Of a DNA stretch of 64,000 nt, positions 23,087 to 33,297 are shown piece after piece. Position 1 is the first letter of the stretch. The number at the start of each line of letters is the position of its first letter. Position numbers and translations under genes: made by a program. The DNA is from Datisca glomerata (Eukaryota > Streptophyta > Magnoliopsida > Cucurbitales > Datiscaceae), in contig QANY01011430.1 of the NCBI GenBank assembly GCA_003255025.1, positions 1,036,769 to 1,100,768 on the forward strand, given 5' to 3'. Below the pieces are notes generated by a model. That model was not told where the DNA came from. It saw only the letters and a program-made list of their open reading frames with translations, and ran no database searches.

Positions 23087-23366
23087 ATAGGAAGATATAT
23101 CAACTACAACAAGTTTAATGATACAGAACCATAGCCTCTCAAGAAAAAATCAATCTATCAACTACAAATTGTGAAATTCAATTCAAGTAAACAAGAAAAA
23201 AACCAGTCGTTAGTTAAACACTACCGATATTTCTCATATCCCCTCATACTAGGATTAAGTTACAAGGACATGACTGAAATAGTCCTAATCCAAGCAAGAG
23301 AAACTTGAAAACCTTGGAAGATCTTGAAATGTTTCTTATTTTCTAATCAGTTTTAAAAACATTATC
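23087..23366. other. No recognisable gene
   Basis: AT-rich DNA between copia element 1 and the raffinose synthase pseudogene. It may contain the old 3' flank of that gene. Confidence 0.4.
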
Positions 23367-24323
23367 TTAAAGTACTCCTAATAACTCATCAATTGAAGAT
23401 AGCCTGGCCATATTATCCACATAACCAAATTCAACATTTCTTCCATCACTCTTACATTCATTTGGCTTCTCTGAAGTAAAAAAAACCTCATTTCCCCACT
23501 TCCTCACTTCCCCTCACTCTAACTCTCACTCGATTCCCTTCAACATCACTTTCCAATTACTCAATTATGCCTCCACAGTTTAGCATGTTCACTAATCCAA
23601 TTACCACGATTTTGATGTATTTTTTCGGTAATTAAATGACCTGAGAAACTGTAATGAGCTCGTAACTCAATGGGGCGAGTGTAATTTCTATGTCATCTGA
23701 TTTCTTCAATAGCTTCAACTTTTTCTCTTGGAGCATATATACAACAAATATATTTACCTCTTTAAGGGATATTAATGATTTACCACCGTTAATCCACTCT
23801 ATATCATTCAGACTAGCCAAACATGTTAAAGGCTTCACGTTTAAGAGTCCTAAAACTTCAGTATATTGTTAAAATTACATACAGAAAAACAATATCTCGT
23901 TTAGAGAAACCAAACAGAGAAGATCATAGTAAATGAATTCTGGTTGTAAAAAAGGGATGACTCTAACTTTGTTGAGGTTCCTAATTTTGAGCATGGTTTT
24001 TTTGTCGTGTAAAGGGTATCTAAAAAGGCAATCACGATTCGAAAAAGCATAGTATTGACATCGAAGAATGGATTCATTAGGAAGAACAACCCTCTTAAGT
24101 AAGTCAAAGTTATGATTTTCGACCAAGTCACTCACATAGATGGGTCCACTAGAGATAGAATGAGAAGCAGCATGTAATTCGGCACAAGGGTGGTTGGATT
24201 GGAACATGTCCCAATCAAGTTGAATGAAATTGTCCGTCCACAAGCTATTATATGCATAATTATCACGCGACGCCCTTGTACCTAGTATAGATCCCCATAA
24301 AGTTCAGCAGTCCGAAAATCATC
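23367..24323 (-). pseudogene. Raffinose synthase-type pseudogene, C-terminal exons
   Basis: Raffinose synthases (Sip1/glycosyl hydrolase 36 type) transfer galactose from galactinol to sucrose in the cytosol. An exon begins at 24323 after an intron end TATATAG and gives DDFRTAELYGD, a frameshift and stop, then YAYNSLWTDNFIQLDWDMFQ, HPCAELHAASHSISSGPIYV, NHNFDLLKRVVLPNESILRC and MLKIRNLNK. An intron starting GTTAGA at 23967 follows. Its expected acceptor before YTEVLG (near 23866) reads AACAA instead of an AG. The last exon carries TCLASLNDIEW, KLKLLKKSDDIEITLAPL, a stop, then IGLVNMLNCGG, and ends at the TAA at 23367-23369. The usual FNCQG(G/A)GW block is deleted. All N-terminal exons are absent upstream, so it is a truncated dead copy. 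Confidence 0.85.
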
Positions 24324-25384
24324 CTATATAACAGCATTAAAACTAATTAGAAATTGAAACATATGTACATATATACCTTTGATTGAATCGACAAAGATAA
24401 GCGTATATGTGGTTTGAAAAACACACTTCAGACCATTGCGTGCTTATGGTACATCTTGACAAGCATGCCCCATTTACAGTTAATTCTTCGGGCCTAGAAG
24501 GATAGAATAAGAGAAGTCATTTTGAAACTTATTGGGCTCTAGAGGATGAATGTAGTAATATTATAGGGAAAATGACAATTTTCATAGTTGTAAGTTAGAA
24601 ATTGACTTAAAAAATTAAAGTAGATAAATTATTATTTTCTAGTTAATTTAGTTGTAAACTTTTATGATTTGTCTACAATATCCTTATCTCATGTTTCTAC
24701 TCAGACTTTTTAAATTTGGGGATTAATATCAATAAATTAAATATTTGAAATTAATTTTAAAATATGCAATCTCCAATAATTTCTATAGCTACTCCTAAAT
24801 TTATGAAATGTATGAAAGATAATTTTTAGTAGATCATTAGATAAATGAAATATCTAAAAAATATCAAATATTATTTTTAAAAGTTATATTTTAACTGTGA
24901 TCTATAAATTTACATGACTAAATTAATTTTGTGAAAAAAAAAATCACATACTAATTTTTTTAAAACGTATTTTAACTATTAATTTTTAATACGTAATTAA
25001 GAGCACAAGTACAAAATTGAAAAATATATTGAAGAACATGTAAAAGAAAAACTAGGCGTAAAAATTGGGAGAAAATTTGAGAAAAATTTGAATTGCAATC
25101 ACAAACAAAATTTTCACTAAAATATCTAAATTCGAGGTATATCAACAAGTTTCACCTTTAAATAAAATAAATTGATAATGAATAAGATAATAACATTTTA
25201 GACAACTAATAATTTTTTAAATCACACAAACTAAAAATTGACTATTTATTTACTACTATATTTTTTAGATTATTTTTTAACTTATTATGATGAAAATGTT
25301 CTACTTACAAAGATTTCTGTAACATCATCTCCCTGGTTTAGGCTGACCCGACCTGAACGAATGACCCAGCTGGTGTGTTTTGAA
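24324..25384. other. AT-rich DNA, no gene seen
   Basis: The first ~100 bp read like intron of the raffinose synthase pseudogene. From about 24590 the DNA is very AT-rich without coding similarity. I looked for more raffinose synthase exons between 24380 and 24500 and could not support one. Confidence 0.5.
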
Positions 25385-27073
25385 GCTTAAAGAATGACTT
25401 TCGTCTCTGAAGGAGTGAAGTGCTGGGAAATTTTAGGCAATCTCGAAGAAACTCTCCTCATGCCGTCGTTTGCTCGATAATATTCTGGAGAAAGCCATGC
25501 CAGATTCCGATTGGGAGAACATTTAGAAACTCCGGTCGGAAATTGCAGCCCTGGAAAACCAAGAAGAATTGTACTGGAAGGTTTCATTGCCCTTATCTAA
25601 GAGGCTCAGCTTCAGGATTAAATCAGATGCCCCAAAATTTGTCGCAATAGTCCCGCGATAGCTCACCTCTTTTTCGCGGATGACAGCTTGTTGTTTTGCA
25701 AAGCTGAATGGGAGAATTGCCAAACTATATAATGGATTATGGATACTTATTCTCAGGGCTCAGGTCAATGCATTAATTATGAGAAATCGATGATGGCTTT
25801 CTCCATAAATGTTCACCCAGATACAAGAGCTTCCATTTCCTCTAGTCTGGGTATTCGGTCTACTGGCTGTCATGGTAAGTATTTGGGCCTTCCATCGTGG
25901 ACGGGAGCAAGCAAAAACACTTGTTCAAATATATTATCGTGAAAGCTCGTATAATCGTGAGCCGGTGGCAGGAAAAATAGTTCTCGATTGCAGGTAAAGA
26001 AATTTTAATTAAAGTTGTCGTGCAAGCCCTCTATTCCATGAATGTTTTAGGCCGCCAAAGTCCTTTTGTTCAGATCTGAGCATAGAAATGGCGAACATTT
26101 GGTGGGGCTCTTCCCCTCATAAAAAGAAGTTACATTGGGTAGCTTGGAACAACTTATGCAAACCAAAATCTATTGGTGGGATGTGCTTTAGATCCCTAGA
26201 AACTTTTAAACAAGCTCTTTTGGCTAAACAGTATTGGAGAATTTCAAAGGACTAATTAGTTTGGTTACAAATTGGCTGGTTTTCGGGTTGTGGAGGCTGT
26301 GGAAATTTAGAATTTGCCTGCTGTTTTGAGGGTCGGAGTGTTAACCCTCTAGATGCTGTTTTTCAGACTCAGAAGCATATATTTTTGGCTTTGTGCGTGA
26401 ATTCAGGTGTTCAGAACATGTCTATCGCTCATAAATAGGTCTCTCGGTCAAGAAGGTGACTCGGCTGGACAGGGCTTGGTTCCCCTATATTGGTAGATTC
26501 GCGAATTAATCTTCTGGATAGATCGATTAATGATTTTATTTCTATGGCTCCTGCTTTGCGGATTCAGAATTTTCATCCAAATGTTAGATTGGATGGTTCC
26601 AGCTGGTTTCTCTTGGTTGGGTCCTTTGGGATACGGGTGGCAATCTATATGGTTTTGGTTCGAAACACATGAACCATATTGAGGATGCATTCACGGCTGA
26701 AGTTACTGCTCTCCATTGGGGACACGAAGCTATTCACCATCTTCAGATTGAATCTATGGAGGTTTTCTCAGATTGCAAATCTCTTATGGACGTGTTGAGA
26801 AATGATAAAGATTTAAGCAACGTCGCTGATTCAGTGCTTAATGATATTTCTATTCTCTGTAATAATCTGAAGCATGTTACTTTCAATTTCTGTTCTAGAG
26901 ATGTTAATTTTGCTGCTGATTTCTTGGCCAAATCGGGCCTTTCTTCATCCGCTGAACTTGTTAGAATTTTTCCTTTCCTTCTGGATTTTAATGCTGAGTT
27001 GGCTTTGATGCCCTCTTTGTACTCTCCTTTTGAGTTTGACTAATGAGCATTCTGTTTTGTTGATTGAAAAAAA
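25385..27073 (+). pseudogene. LINE (L1-type) 3' half: reverse transcriptase and RNase H
   Basis: The catalytic FADD motif of the reverse transcriptase (AHLFFADDSLLFCKAE) is at 25673-25684. It is followed by ASGQ-type SGQCINYEKSMMAFS, LGIRSTGCHGKYLGLPSW, KEILIKVVVQALYSMNVFRP, LSIEMANIWWGSSPHKKKLH and IGGMCFRSLETFKQALLAKQ, the thumb region of plant LINEs. About 120 residues, including the zinc-binding zf-RVT part, are missing near 26280. A plant-LINE RNase H follows at 26560-27043 (DAFTAEVTALHWG, VFSDCKSLMDVL, NFAADFLAKSG). The element ends at about 27073 in TTGATTGAAAAAAA, a plausible short poly(A) tail. At least three frameshifts are needed to join the parts. Confidence 0.9.
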
Positions 27074-27084
27074 GGGCCTCAGGA

Positions 27085-27935
27085 ATACTTATCCACGAAA
27101 TCTCTTCTCCATTGCTAAATAGTTTTGGCGACGACAAAACTTTGTCTGCTAGATATGTTTGCGACGAACTAAATGTTGTTGCAAAAACTCTTTAGCCATT
27201 AAATACATTTGATCGTGAAAACATAAAAGTTTCACAAACAAACTTCTTATAGAATAGGTTTTTTTTTTCAAAACATATTTCCCTACCAATTGCTTCCACC
27301 CTTAATAATTATTCATCAACGATGATTAATGTTCAAAATCAACAATTAAGTATCATTGATAAAGCCATTTATATACCAAAGCGATATTAAATAACAATTT
27401 GGCTAACTATCAAAATAGGTTTTCCAAAATATAATTGATGAAGTTTAAAACACAAATTTTAGTGAAGTATCAAAATATTCTGTATCATCCTATTACTCGG
27501 ACGGAAATTGATAACCCATTGATCATAAAAATATATCCAGTTTTATACTCATGGTGGACAAGTTGTTCATGGGTGACTCTTACTCACTTTTGGTGACTTC
27601 TACTTCGCTCTTGATAACCTCTAATTCATTGCATTGCTTATCCATTTGGATATGTAGAGCACGTATATGGTCATCTTGATCTCTAATCATAGCTTGCAAC
27701 GCTTTCTCGATAATCAGGCCAAAAGTGTATCCTAGTCGTTTTCCAACACTTTTTCAGAAATACCGACATCAGTACATGTTGCGTGTTGGGATCCCCTCTT
27801 CGACGAACTCATCATGTAATTCAAACATATGCTCCTAAAAATTATTATGTTATTAAAATGAGCATGTACAAACAATTCAATAACTTGTAAAACAAAAGAA
27901 AACATAATTTTCAAACCAACTAGTACAACATGCAT
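27085..27935 (-). mobile_element. CACTA-like (En/Spm) fragment with Transposase_24-type ORF end
   Basis: The minus strand from 27935 reads MMSSSKRGSQHATCTDVGIS, then SEKVLEN, a one-base shift, and RLGYTFGLIIEKALQAMIRD. A coiled coil (QMDKQCNELEVIKSEVEVT) and stop follow. The pattern C-(x)n-SEK-(x)n-LG(Y)-(x)n-coil is that of the Transposase_24 proteins of plant CACTA elements. Between 27125 and 27235 words such as GGCGACGAC and GCGACGAA resemble the subterminal repeats of such elements. No CACTA terminus was found, so the ends are uncertain and the family call is moderate. Confidence 0.55.
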
Positions 27936-28021
27936 TACAATTTGTCAAGGAAGTAACACTAAATTTCTATCACAAAATGAAAAGTTTTGAAATGTATTGT
28001 ATTAACAGTAGCAACTTAATA

Positions 28022-28290
28022 CAACAATCAGAGTATTTATAAACAAATATACAAAGAGTTGCTCAGTAACTAACCACTTTTAACAAGCTTAACAAAGTAA
28101 TAACGATAAGTTGTTTTTAGTTACTTCGTAAAACTGAACTTTTTAGAGGTTTTAAGTGATTCTGTTCTCTAACATTCACTCTCAAACGAATGGGAGAAGG
28201 AATGACATTAGTCTTGACACGAAGAAGTTCAAATTTAGCTTAAGGCAATGGCTTAAGAATGTCTACATTTTCTTCATCAATAGAAACATA
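28022..28290 (-). repeat. Copia 3' end, arm 1 (minus): RNase H end plus LTR start
   Basis: The minus strand from 28290 encodes the last residues of a copia polyprotein (VDIL, LPLP-like, KFELLRVKTNVIPSP, RLRVNVREQ). It then enters LTR sequence starting TGTTAGAGAAC at 28174 with a TATA-like TATAAATACTC near 28035. It is the reverse complement, with divergence, of 28757-29046. Confidence 0.75.
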
Positions 28291-28299
28291 CTGAATTGT

Positions 28300-28756
28300 C
28301 AACTGTTTGGCTAGAACTTTTTCACGAATGAATTGCACATCTATTTAAATATCCTGTCTTTGAGTGGAATACAGAATTAGCAGCAAGTATCCCAACAGTC
28401 ATGTTGTCACAGAGTAAGACATTTTGCAACTTTGATCTACAAATTTTCAACTAGAGACTGCAACCACAATATCTTAGCTGCAGCTAGTGCTAAAGATCAG
28501 TTTTCAAATTCTGCAATAGAGTTTGCAGCTACTTTTTGCTTCTTAGAATTCCAAACTATGAGATTCCCCTAACGTATATGCGGTAGCCACAGGTTGAGCA
28601 CCTACCATCAATGCAACTGGCCCAATCAACATCATTAAAACCTTCAAAGACAAGAGAACTGTCAGGTTGAAACAGTAAACCAAAGTCAATTACATGTTTT
28701 CCAGCGTTCTTCAGTAGGTCTTGAAGATATTGACTCAATTTAATCACTAAGAAGGC
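28300..28756 (-). pseudogene. Copia RNase H fragment
   Basis: The minus strand gives LSQYLQDLLKNAGKHV, DFGLLFQPDSSLVFEGFNDV, DWASCIDGRCSTCGYRIYV, WNSKKQKVAANSIAEFEN and LAAAKILWLQSL. This is the copia RNase H with its GF.DADWA.C.D.R.ST.GY signature. Stops and shifts are frequent. It leads directly into arm 1 (28290-28022). Confidence 0.8.
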
Positions 28757-29046
28757 TATGTTTCTACTGATGATGAAAATGCAGACATCCTCATTCCTCA
28801 CTAAGCCACTGCCTCAAGCTAAATTTGAACTTCTTCGTGTTAAACTTAGTGTCCTTCCTTCTCCCTTTGGCTTAAGGAGCAATGTTAGAGAACTAATATC
28901 ACCTAAAGTCTCTAAGAAGCTTTTCAATTTTCTGTAGTAGTTAGAAGCAGCTTACTGTTATTACTTTATTAAGCTTGTTAGCAATAGTTGGTTGTTACTG
29001 GGCAGTTCTTTGTATCCTTTATCTATAAATACTCTGATTCTTGTGT
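28757..29046 (+). repeat. Copia 3' end, arm 2 (plus), inverted relative to arm 1
   Basis: The plus strand encodes DDENADIL, a shifted TKPLPQAKFELLRVKLSV-like end and LPSPFGLRSNVREL. LTR sequence beginning TGTTAGAGAAC at 28883 follows, with TATA box CTATAAATACTC near 29020. This is the same family as arm 1 but in opposite orientation, forming a ~0.27-kb-arm inverted repeat around 28300-28756. Confidence 0.75.
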
Positions 29047-29542
29047 TCAGTGGTTAATGCTAATACTATGGTTAATTTTAATACAGTACCAAAAGAGACA
29101 TTTTTTATACTATGCCTATTAAATTTTGGAATGGGCCGGGTAAACCTCTCAATTCCATTTCCAGTCCACTTTCAAATCACTCTCTTCGGTTGCTACAACT
29201 TCCCTTATTTCAGGCAGACACTATCATAATTTATTAAAATGTAAATGAAATACTGTGATGCGCACCTATAATATGTATATTATAATAAGTTGAAACCAGA
29301 CTGTATTATTGTATATAACAATTTATGGTAATATTTTATTACACGTAGAAACTCTTCTTATTTAATATTTCCTTGTTAGTATTAATAGAAACAAGGAAAT
29401 ATTAGAAGCAGATCGATCGAGTGAGAACACAGTACAGAGTGTAAACTTCCTAATGCTTTTCTTTAGCTTTTCCAATCTTGTTTCTCTTTCACAATTTCAC
29501 TCCCAATTGTGAAATTATTTGCTGTGAGTTTTTGTAGGGAAG
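29047..29542. other. DNA upstream of the DC1 pseudogene
   Basis: No coding similarity. It should contain the original promoter and 5' UTR of the DC1 gene. The stretch 29400-29540 is less AT-rich and runs into the start context AAGATGG, but no convincing TATA box could be fixed. Confidence 0.4.
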
Positions 29543-30623
29543 ATGGAGCTTCAACACTTTAGCCATGGCCATCCCTTGTTGTTCAGCGAAGACTACTCAG
29601 AAGATTGGTCTGAGGGTCATCAAGTATCTTGCTTTGGATGTGATTATCCAATATCTTCTGGTCCTATATATAACTGCTCAGAGTGCTACTTCTACCTTCA
29701 TCAATCATGAGCCGAGTTACCTCTCCAAATACCGAAGAGTCCTTTTCATCCTCAGCATCTTCTTGCTCTCTTTGCAAGCCCACCTTATCAGTCAAGGACG
29801 TGCTACTGTGTTGCTTGTGGTCAACAATGCAAGAGCTTTGTTTACCATTGTCAATATTGCAACTTCGATCTCGACATCGAATGTGCTCTTTTAGATCTAC
29901 AAACTATTTCTATCAGGAAAGAAGGAGATACGGAATTCCTACATTTCGACCATGAGCATCCTTTGATCTTCAAGGAATCCATTACAGAAAATGAAGGGGA
30001 AGAAGATGATCTACTCTGCTCAGGCCGTGGGCGGGTAATTTCTGATCCTTTCCATGATTGTTATCAGTGTAACTTTCGGCTTCAAAAATCATGTGCTGAG
30101 CTGCCGCGCTTTGCCCAACTACCCCTCCGTCCTGGACACCTTTATTTACGTTTTGAAACTATGTTGCCATTCTCCTGTGAACGTTGTCTTGTAGAAAGAG
30201 GGGCACTTTAGTACGATTGTTCTCAATGCTGGTTTAAGATTCACTCATATGCTCTGAATTATTCAGAAACAAGTTGCATAGTCAGAAGGGGAAATAGGGA
30301 TCAGATCGAACATATGGGCCATAAGTGTTCATTGACTTTGGAAGGAGTGAAAAAATATGCAGGGGAAGAACATTCTTGCCCTCTTTGCCAGAAATTAGTT
30401 TCAGCTCCTTACTATGATTGCTCGAATGCAATTTCAGCATTCATAAATCCTGCGCCGAGCTACCGCGTGTCATAAAATGCGACTTACATATTCCAACTCA
30501 CTCTCTATTTCTCTCTGCAAAGGAGGCATTGGCAAGTGAATACAAGATATGCAAGTTATGTGACGGGGAATTGAAGAACTTCTTATATTGTTGCTCTCAG
30601 TGCGATTTGGTATTGGCATTAAG
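29543..30623 (+). pseudogene. DC1-domain (Cys/His-rich C1) gene, 5' part, broken
   Basis: DC1 domains are plant zinc-binding modules related to protein kinase C C1 domains and occur in large, poorly characterised families. The ATG at 29543 starts MELQHFSHGHPLLF. At least four modules follow: CFGCDYPISSG..YNCSECYFYLHQS, CYCVACGQQCKSF..CQYCNFDLDIEC, LLCSGRGR..HDCYQCNFRLQKSCAELP, and CPLCQKLV..YDCS, continued in another frame as ECNFSIHKSCAELP. A fifth ends in YKICKLCDGELKN..CSQCDLVL. Lesions: TGA at 29708-29710 exactly where a domain Cys is expected, TAG at 30209-30211, a one-base deletion near 30420, and Tyr for Cys after 30240. The gene is cut at 30623 by an LTR element and resumes after 36326. 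Confidence 0.9.
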
Positions 30624-31277
30624 TGTAATACCCCATGGTATTTTTGTAAAATTGATTTAGAAAATAATCTGATTTTAAAAATTTAATTTTAAAAAAGGAA
30701 TTATTTATAATTTTTGTAAAACTATTTTAATTAAGTATGATTTATTTTCAAGTTTAATTCTTTTAAAAGATTTCAGTATATAATTTCAAAACTCACTCAC
30801 ACCTATATGCTTATACACCCAAAGTCAACCCTAACTTTATTTTTGGTTTTATTCGGCAAACTATCTCTCCCTCTTTCTCTACCTCACTCCTATCATATGT
30901 TTACACATACACCTAAAATAAAATCCTAAGCTAACATTGTCAAAGTACCTTATATCTCTCAATATTCATCTCCCCCCTTGAAATTATTCAGAACGTCCCC
31001 CTTATTTCTCCCTCTCTTTCTGCGTTTTCTTTCCCTCTGTCAGATAAAATCGAACCGGACTGGTCTGAATCGTGTGGTCAAGTTTAATCTTTTGATTTCT
31101 GACCCAAAACATTATTTTCTGATCTCGCTCAGACCGCTTTGTATTGTTTTAGTTAAATCTCTATTTTCTTTGTATGATATTTAAAATGTGTTTGTATTGA
31201 ATTATTTCAAAATAATTTAGTGATTATATATTTTTGGATTTCAGGTCATTAATTGTTTAGTTTCTTCCTCCGTTTCA

Positions 31278-31600
31278 GGTAAGTGAATTTACATCATAAT
31301 GTGACACATGTGTGATAAATGTATATGATTTGTGTAAGTGAATTTATATTGTAACATAACCTATGTATGATAAATGTATATATTTTGTGTAAGTGAATTT
31401 ACATCGTAATGTGACTCATGTGTGATAAATGTATATGCTTTGTGTAAGTGAACTTATATTGTAATATGACTCATGTGTGATAAATGATATTTTTTGTGTA
31501 AGTGAATTTACATCAAAATGTGACCCATGTGTGATAAATTTATATGCTTTGTGTAAGTAAATTTGCATCGTAATGTGACCCATGTGTGATAATATAATAT
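31278..31600. repeat. ~55-bp tandem array in 5' LTR
   Basis: About six units beginning GTAAGTGAATTTACATC, each followed by TAATGTGACCCATGTGTGAT. The minus-strand open frame across it is a repeat artefact. Confidence 0.85.
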
Positions 31601-32035
31601 GTGTTATTTTATCAGTTTTAATTGTCTGTAAGCATTTTATGTTCATATATATTTTTTGTAAGTGGACTTATATAATGCTGTGACTCTGATATTATAATTG
31701 TATCATGTATTTATATTTATTATATGTTTAACCGTTTTTTTAATAATTATTATATTTCGTTAATACTTTGGTAATTGTTTATTGTTCAGTTATTAATTTG
31801 ATTATCATGAGATAAATATTTGGGTATGACTGATTTTACGTTATTATGTTATCATGTTTGATTCTGTTGCATGTATCAGTATGTATTATATGATTAATTA
31901 TTATCATACGTTGGATTCTGTAAGTTATGAAGTTAATACAGTCAAGTGATAATTAAGCAAGATATGAACTTAAGCACGACCCTTAGTTAACAAGAAATCA
32001 TGACTATTCACGTTTTGTTCTGTTATACGAATGAG

Positions 32036-32205
32036 GTGTCATCTGTTCATGCTTTCGTCACACATAGGGTGTCATCTGTTCATATTTTGGTCATACATTG
32101 GGTGTCATCTGTAAATGTTATGCGTCACTCATAAGGTGCTATCTGTTCACGTTTTTAGTCATCTATGAGTGCCATATGTTATGTCACATAATATGTGTCA
32201 TCTGT
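32036..32205. repeat. ~32-bp tandem array in 5' LTR
   Basis: About five degenerate copies of GTGTCATCTGTTCATG followed by TTNNGTCAC/TATCNNT. The matching array in the 3' LTR is 35408-35625. Confidence 0.7.
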
Positions 32206-32962
32206 TTCATCGCCTGATTCATCATGATATGTTTCAGTTAACGTGTGATCAGTTCTGATTAAGTTATTAACTAGGGGATATGCCAAGACAAGATATGAAT
32301 AAGTTTGTTATATGATTCTGTTTGAGACACGTGTTATCTACGTGCTATGTTAAGTCATGTCATGATCAAGTACGTTACTTTATTTCATTTATGATATATG
32401 TCAAGTTCAGTTATATTATATCATGATTGCATTTATGACATGTGGATACATGTTATTATATGAGTTTGCTTACATGGTATTTTAAAATACTCATCCCCTT
32501 ACAGTTGTTTATGAAGCAGATGGTGATGGTGAGTAGCATGAGTGAGAGACTGCCATAACCAGTTGAATTAGAGGAGTTTATGTTTTCAGCTTATGAATTG
32601 ATTTAAAACTTGAGAAAACCTTTTCTGTTTAACTCAATAGTTTATTTTACGTTATGTTTTTCTACGAATTATGATTAGTGAAAACTTCATAAATTATGAA
32701 TTTTAAGTTTTGACTTTATTTCAGTTTTTCGAGGTTTTATTAATTATGCATTTAAGACACTTTATTGCTCCCGCTATTTAATGATTAAAATTCTGTTCAT
32801 GGATAAGTTAATGCTTCATCTATTTAAGGTCATGGTTTTCTATCATGGGTAAATTAAGAATTTCAATTTGAAAATTTTCTCAAGTAGGGTTTGTTTCGAA
32901 TTGAAAATTTTAAAATTGTGAAATTACACGTATGTTAAACCTTCGGAGATCGGGGCGTTACA

Positions 32963-33297
32963 GTTAGGTATCAGAACAATGGTTTTAGATTCCATAGATT
33001 TTTGTTTTAGTGAAAAATATAGGACGTCGCTCACTCTGCTCCTCCCTCACCTTATAAGTAAGGTCTGCATGTTATTAGTGTTTAACTATTGATACAGTAT
33101 GATATGCCTCAGTTTCCTTATGATATGTTTATTATGTTTATGTTTTAATTACTCGATAAGATTAAACATTTATTAAAATGATTTTTATTTTTATTTTATT
33201 TTATTCATTTTAACTTTTTTTATCATTTAGTTTTAGTTGTGATTTTAAGGGTTTAAAATTATGACATCTTCCTTTCGGGGATGAAAGTTTTTAAGCA
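32963..33297 (+). other. Primer-binding site and internal remnant of the DC1-inserted element
   Basis: AGGTATCAGAACA at 32966-32978 resembles the initiator tRNA-Met primer site. The tract TCGGGGATGAAAGTTTTTAA near 33275-33293 is the sequence that in this clade stands before the polypurine tract. The polypurine tract itself and the first ~20 bp of the 3' LTR appear deleted. Confidence 0.65.

Larger units (their letters stand above)
30624..32962 (+). repeat. 5' LTR of the DC1-inserted element
   Basis: 2.34 kb running from TGTAATACCCC to GCGTTACA. It contains a CT-rich leader near 30995-31040, a CAGGTAAGT donor-like motif at 31276-31284, an array of ~55-bp units (about 31278-31600) and an array of ~32-bp units with the word GTGTCATCTGTTCA (about 32036-32205). 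Compared with the 3' LTR it lacks about 510 bp of CT-rich sequence after CTCTGTCAG (near 31040). Confidence 0.85.

Noticed and set aside
24380..24500. Possible further raffinose synthase exon
   Set aside because: Minus-strand translation gives no match to the part of the protein expected before the DDF block.
31278..31646. Regular repeats resembling a CRISPR-like array, with minus-strand ORFs
   Set aside because: Units are contiguous ~55-bp tandem repeats without unique spacers, lie inside an LTR, and the genome is a plant's. The ORFs only translate the repeats.
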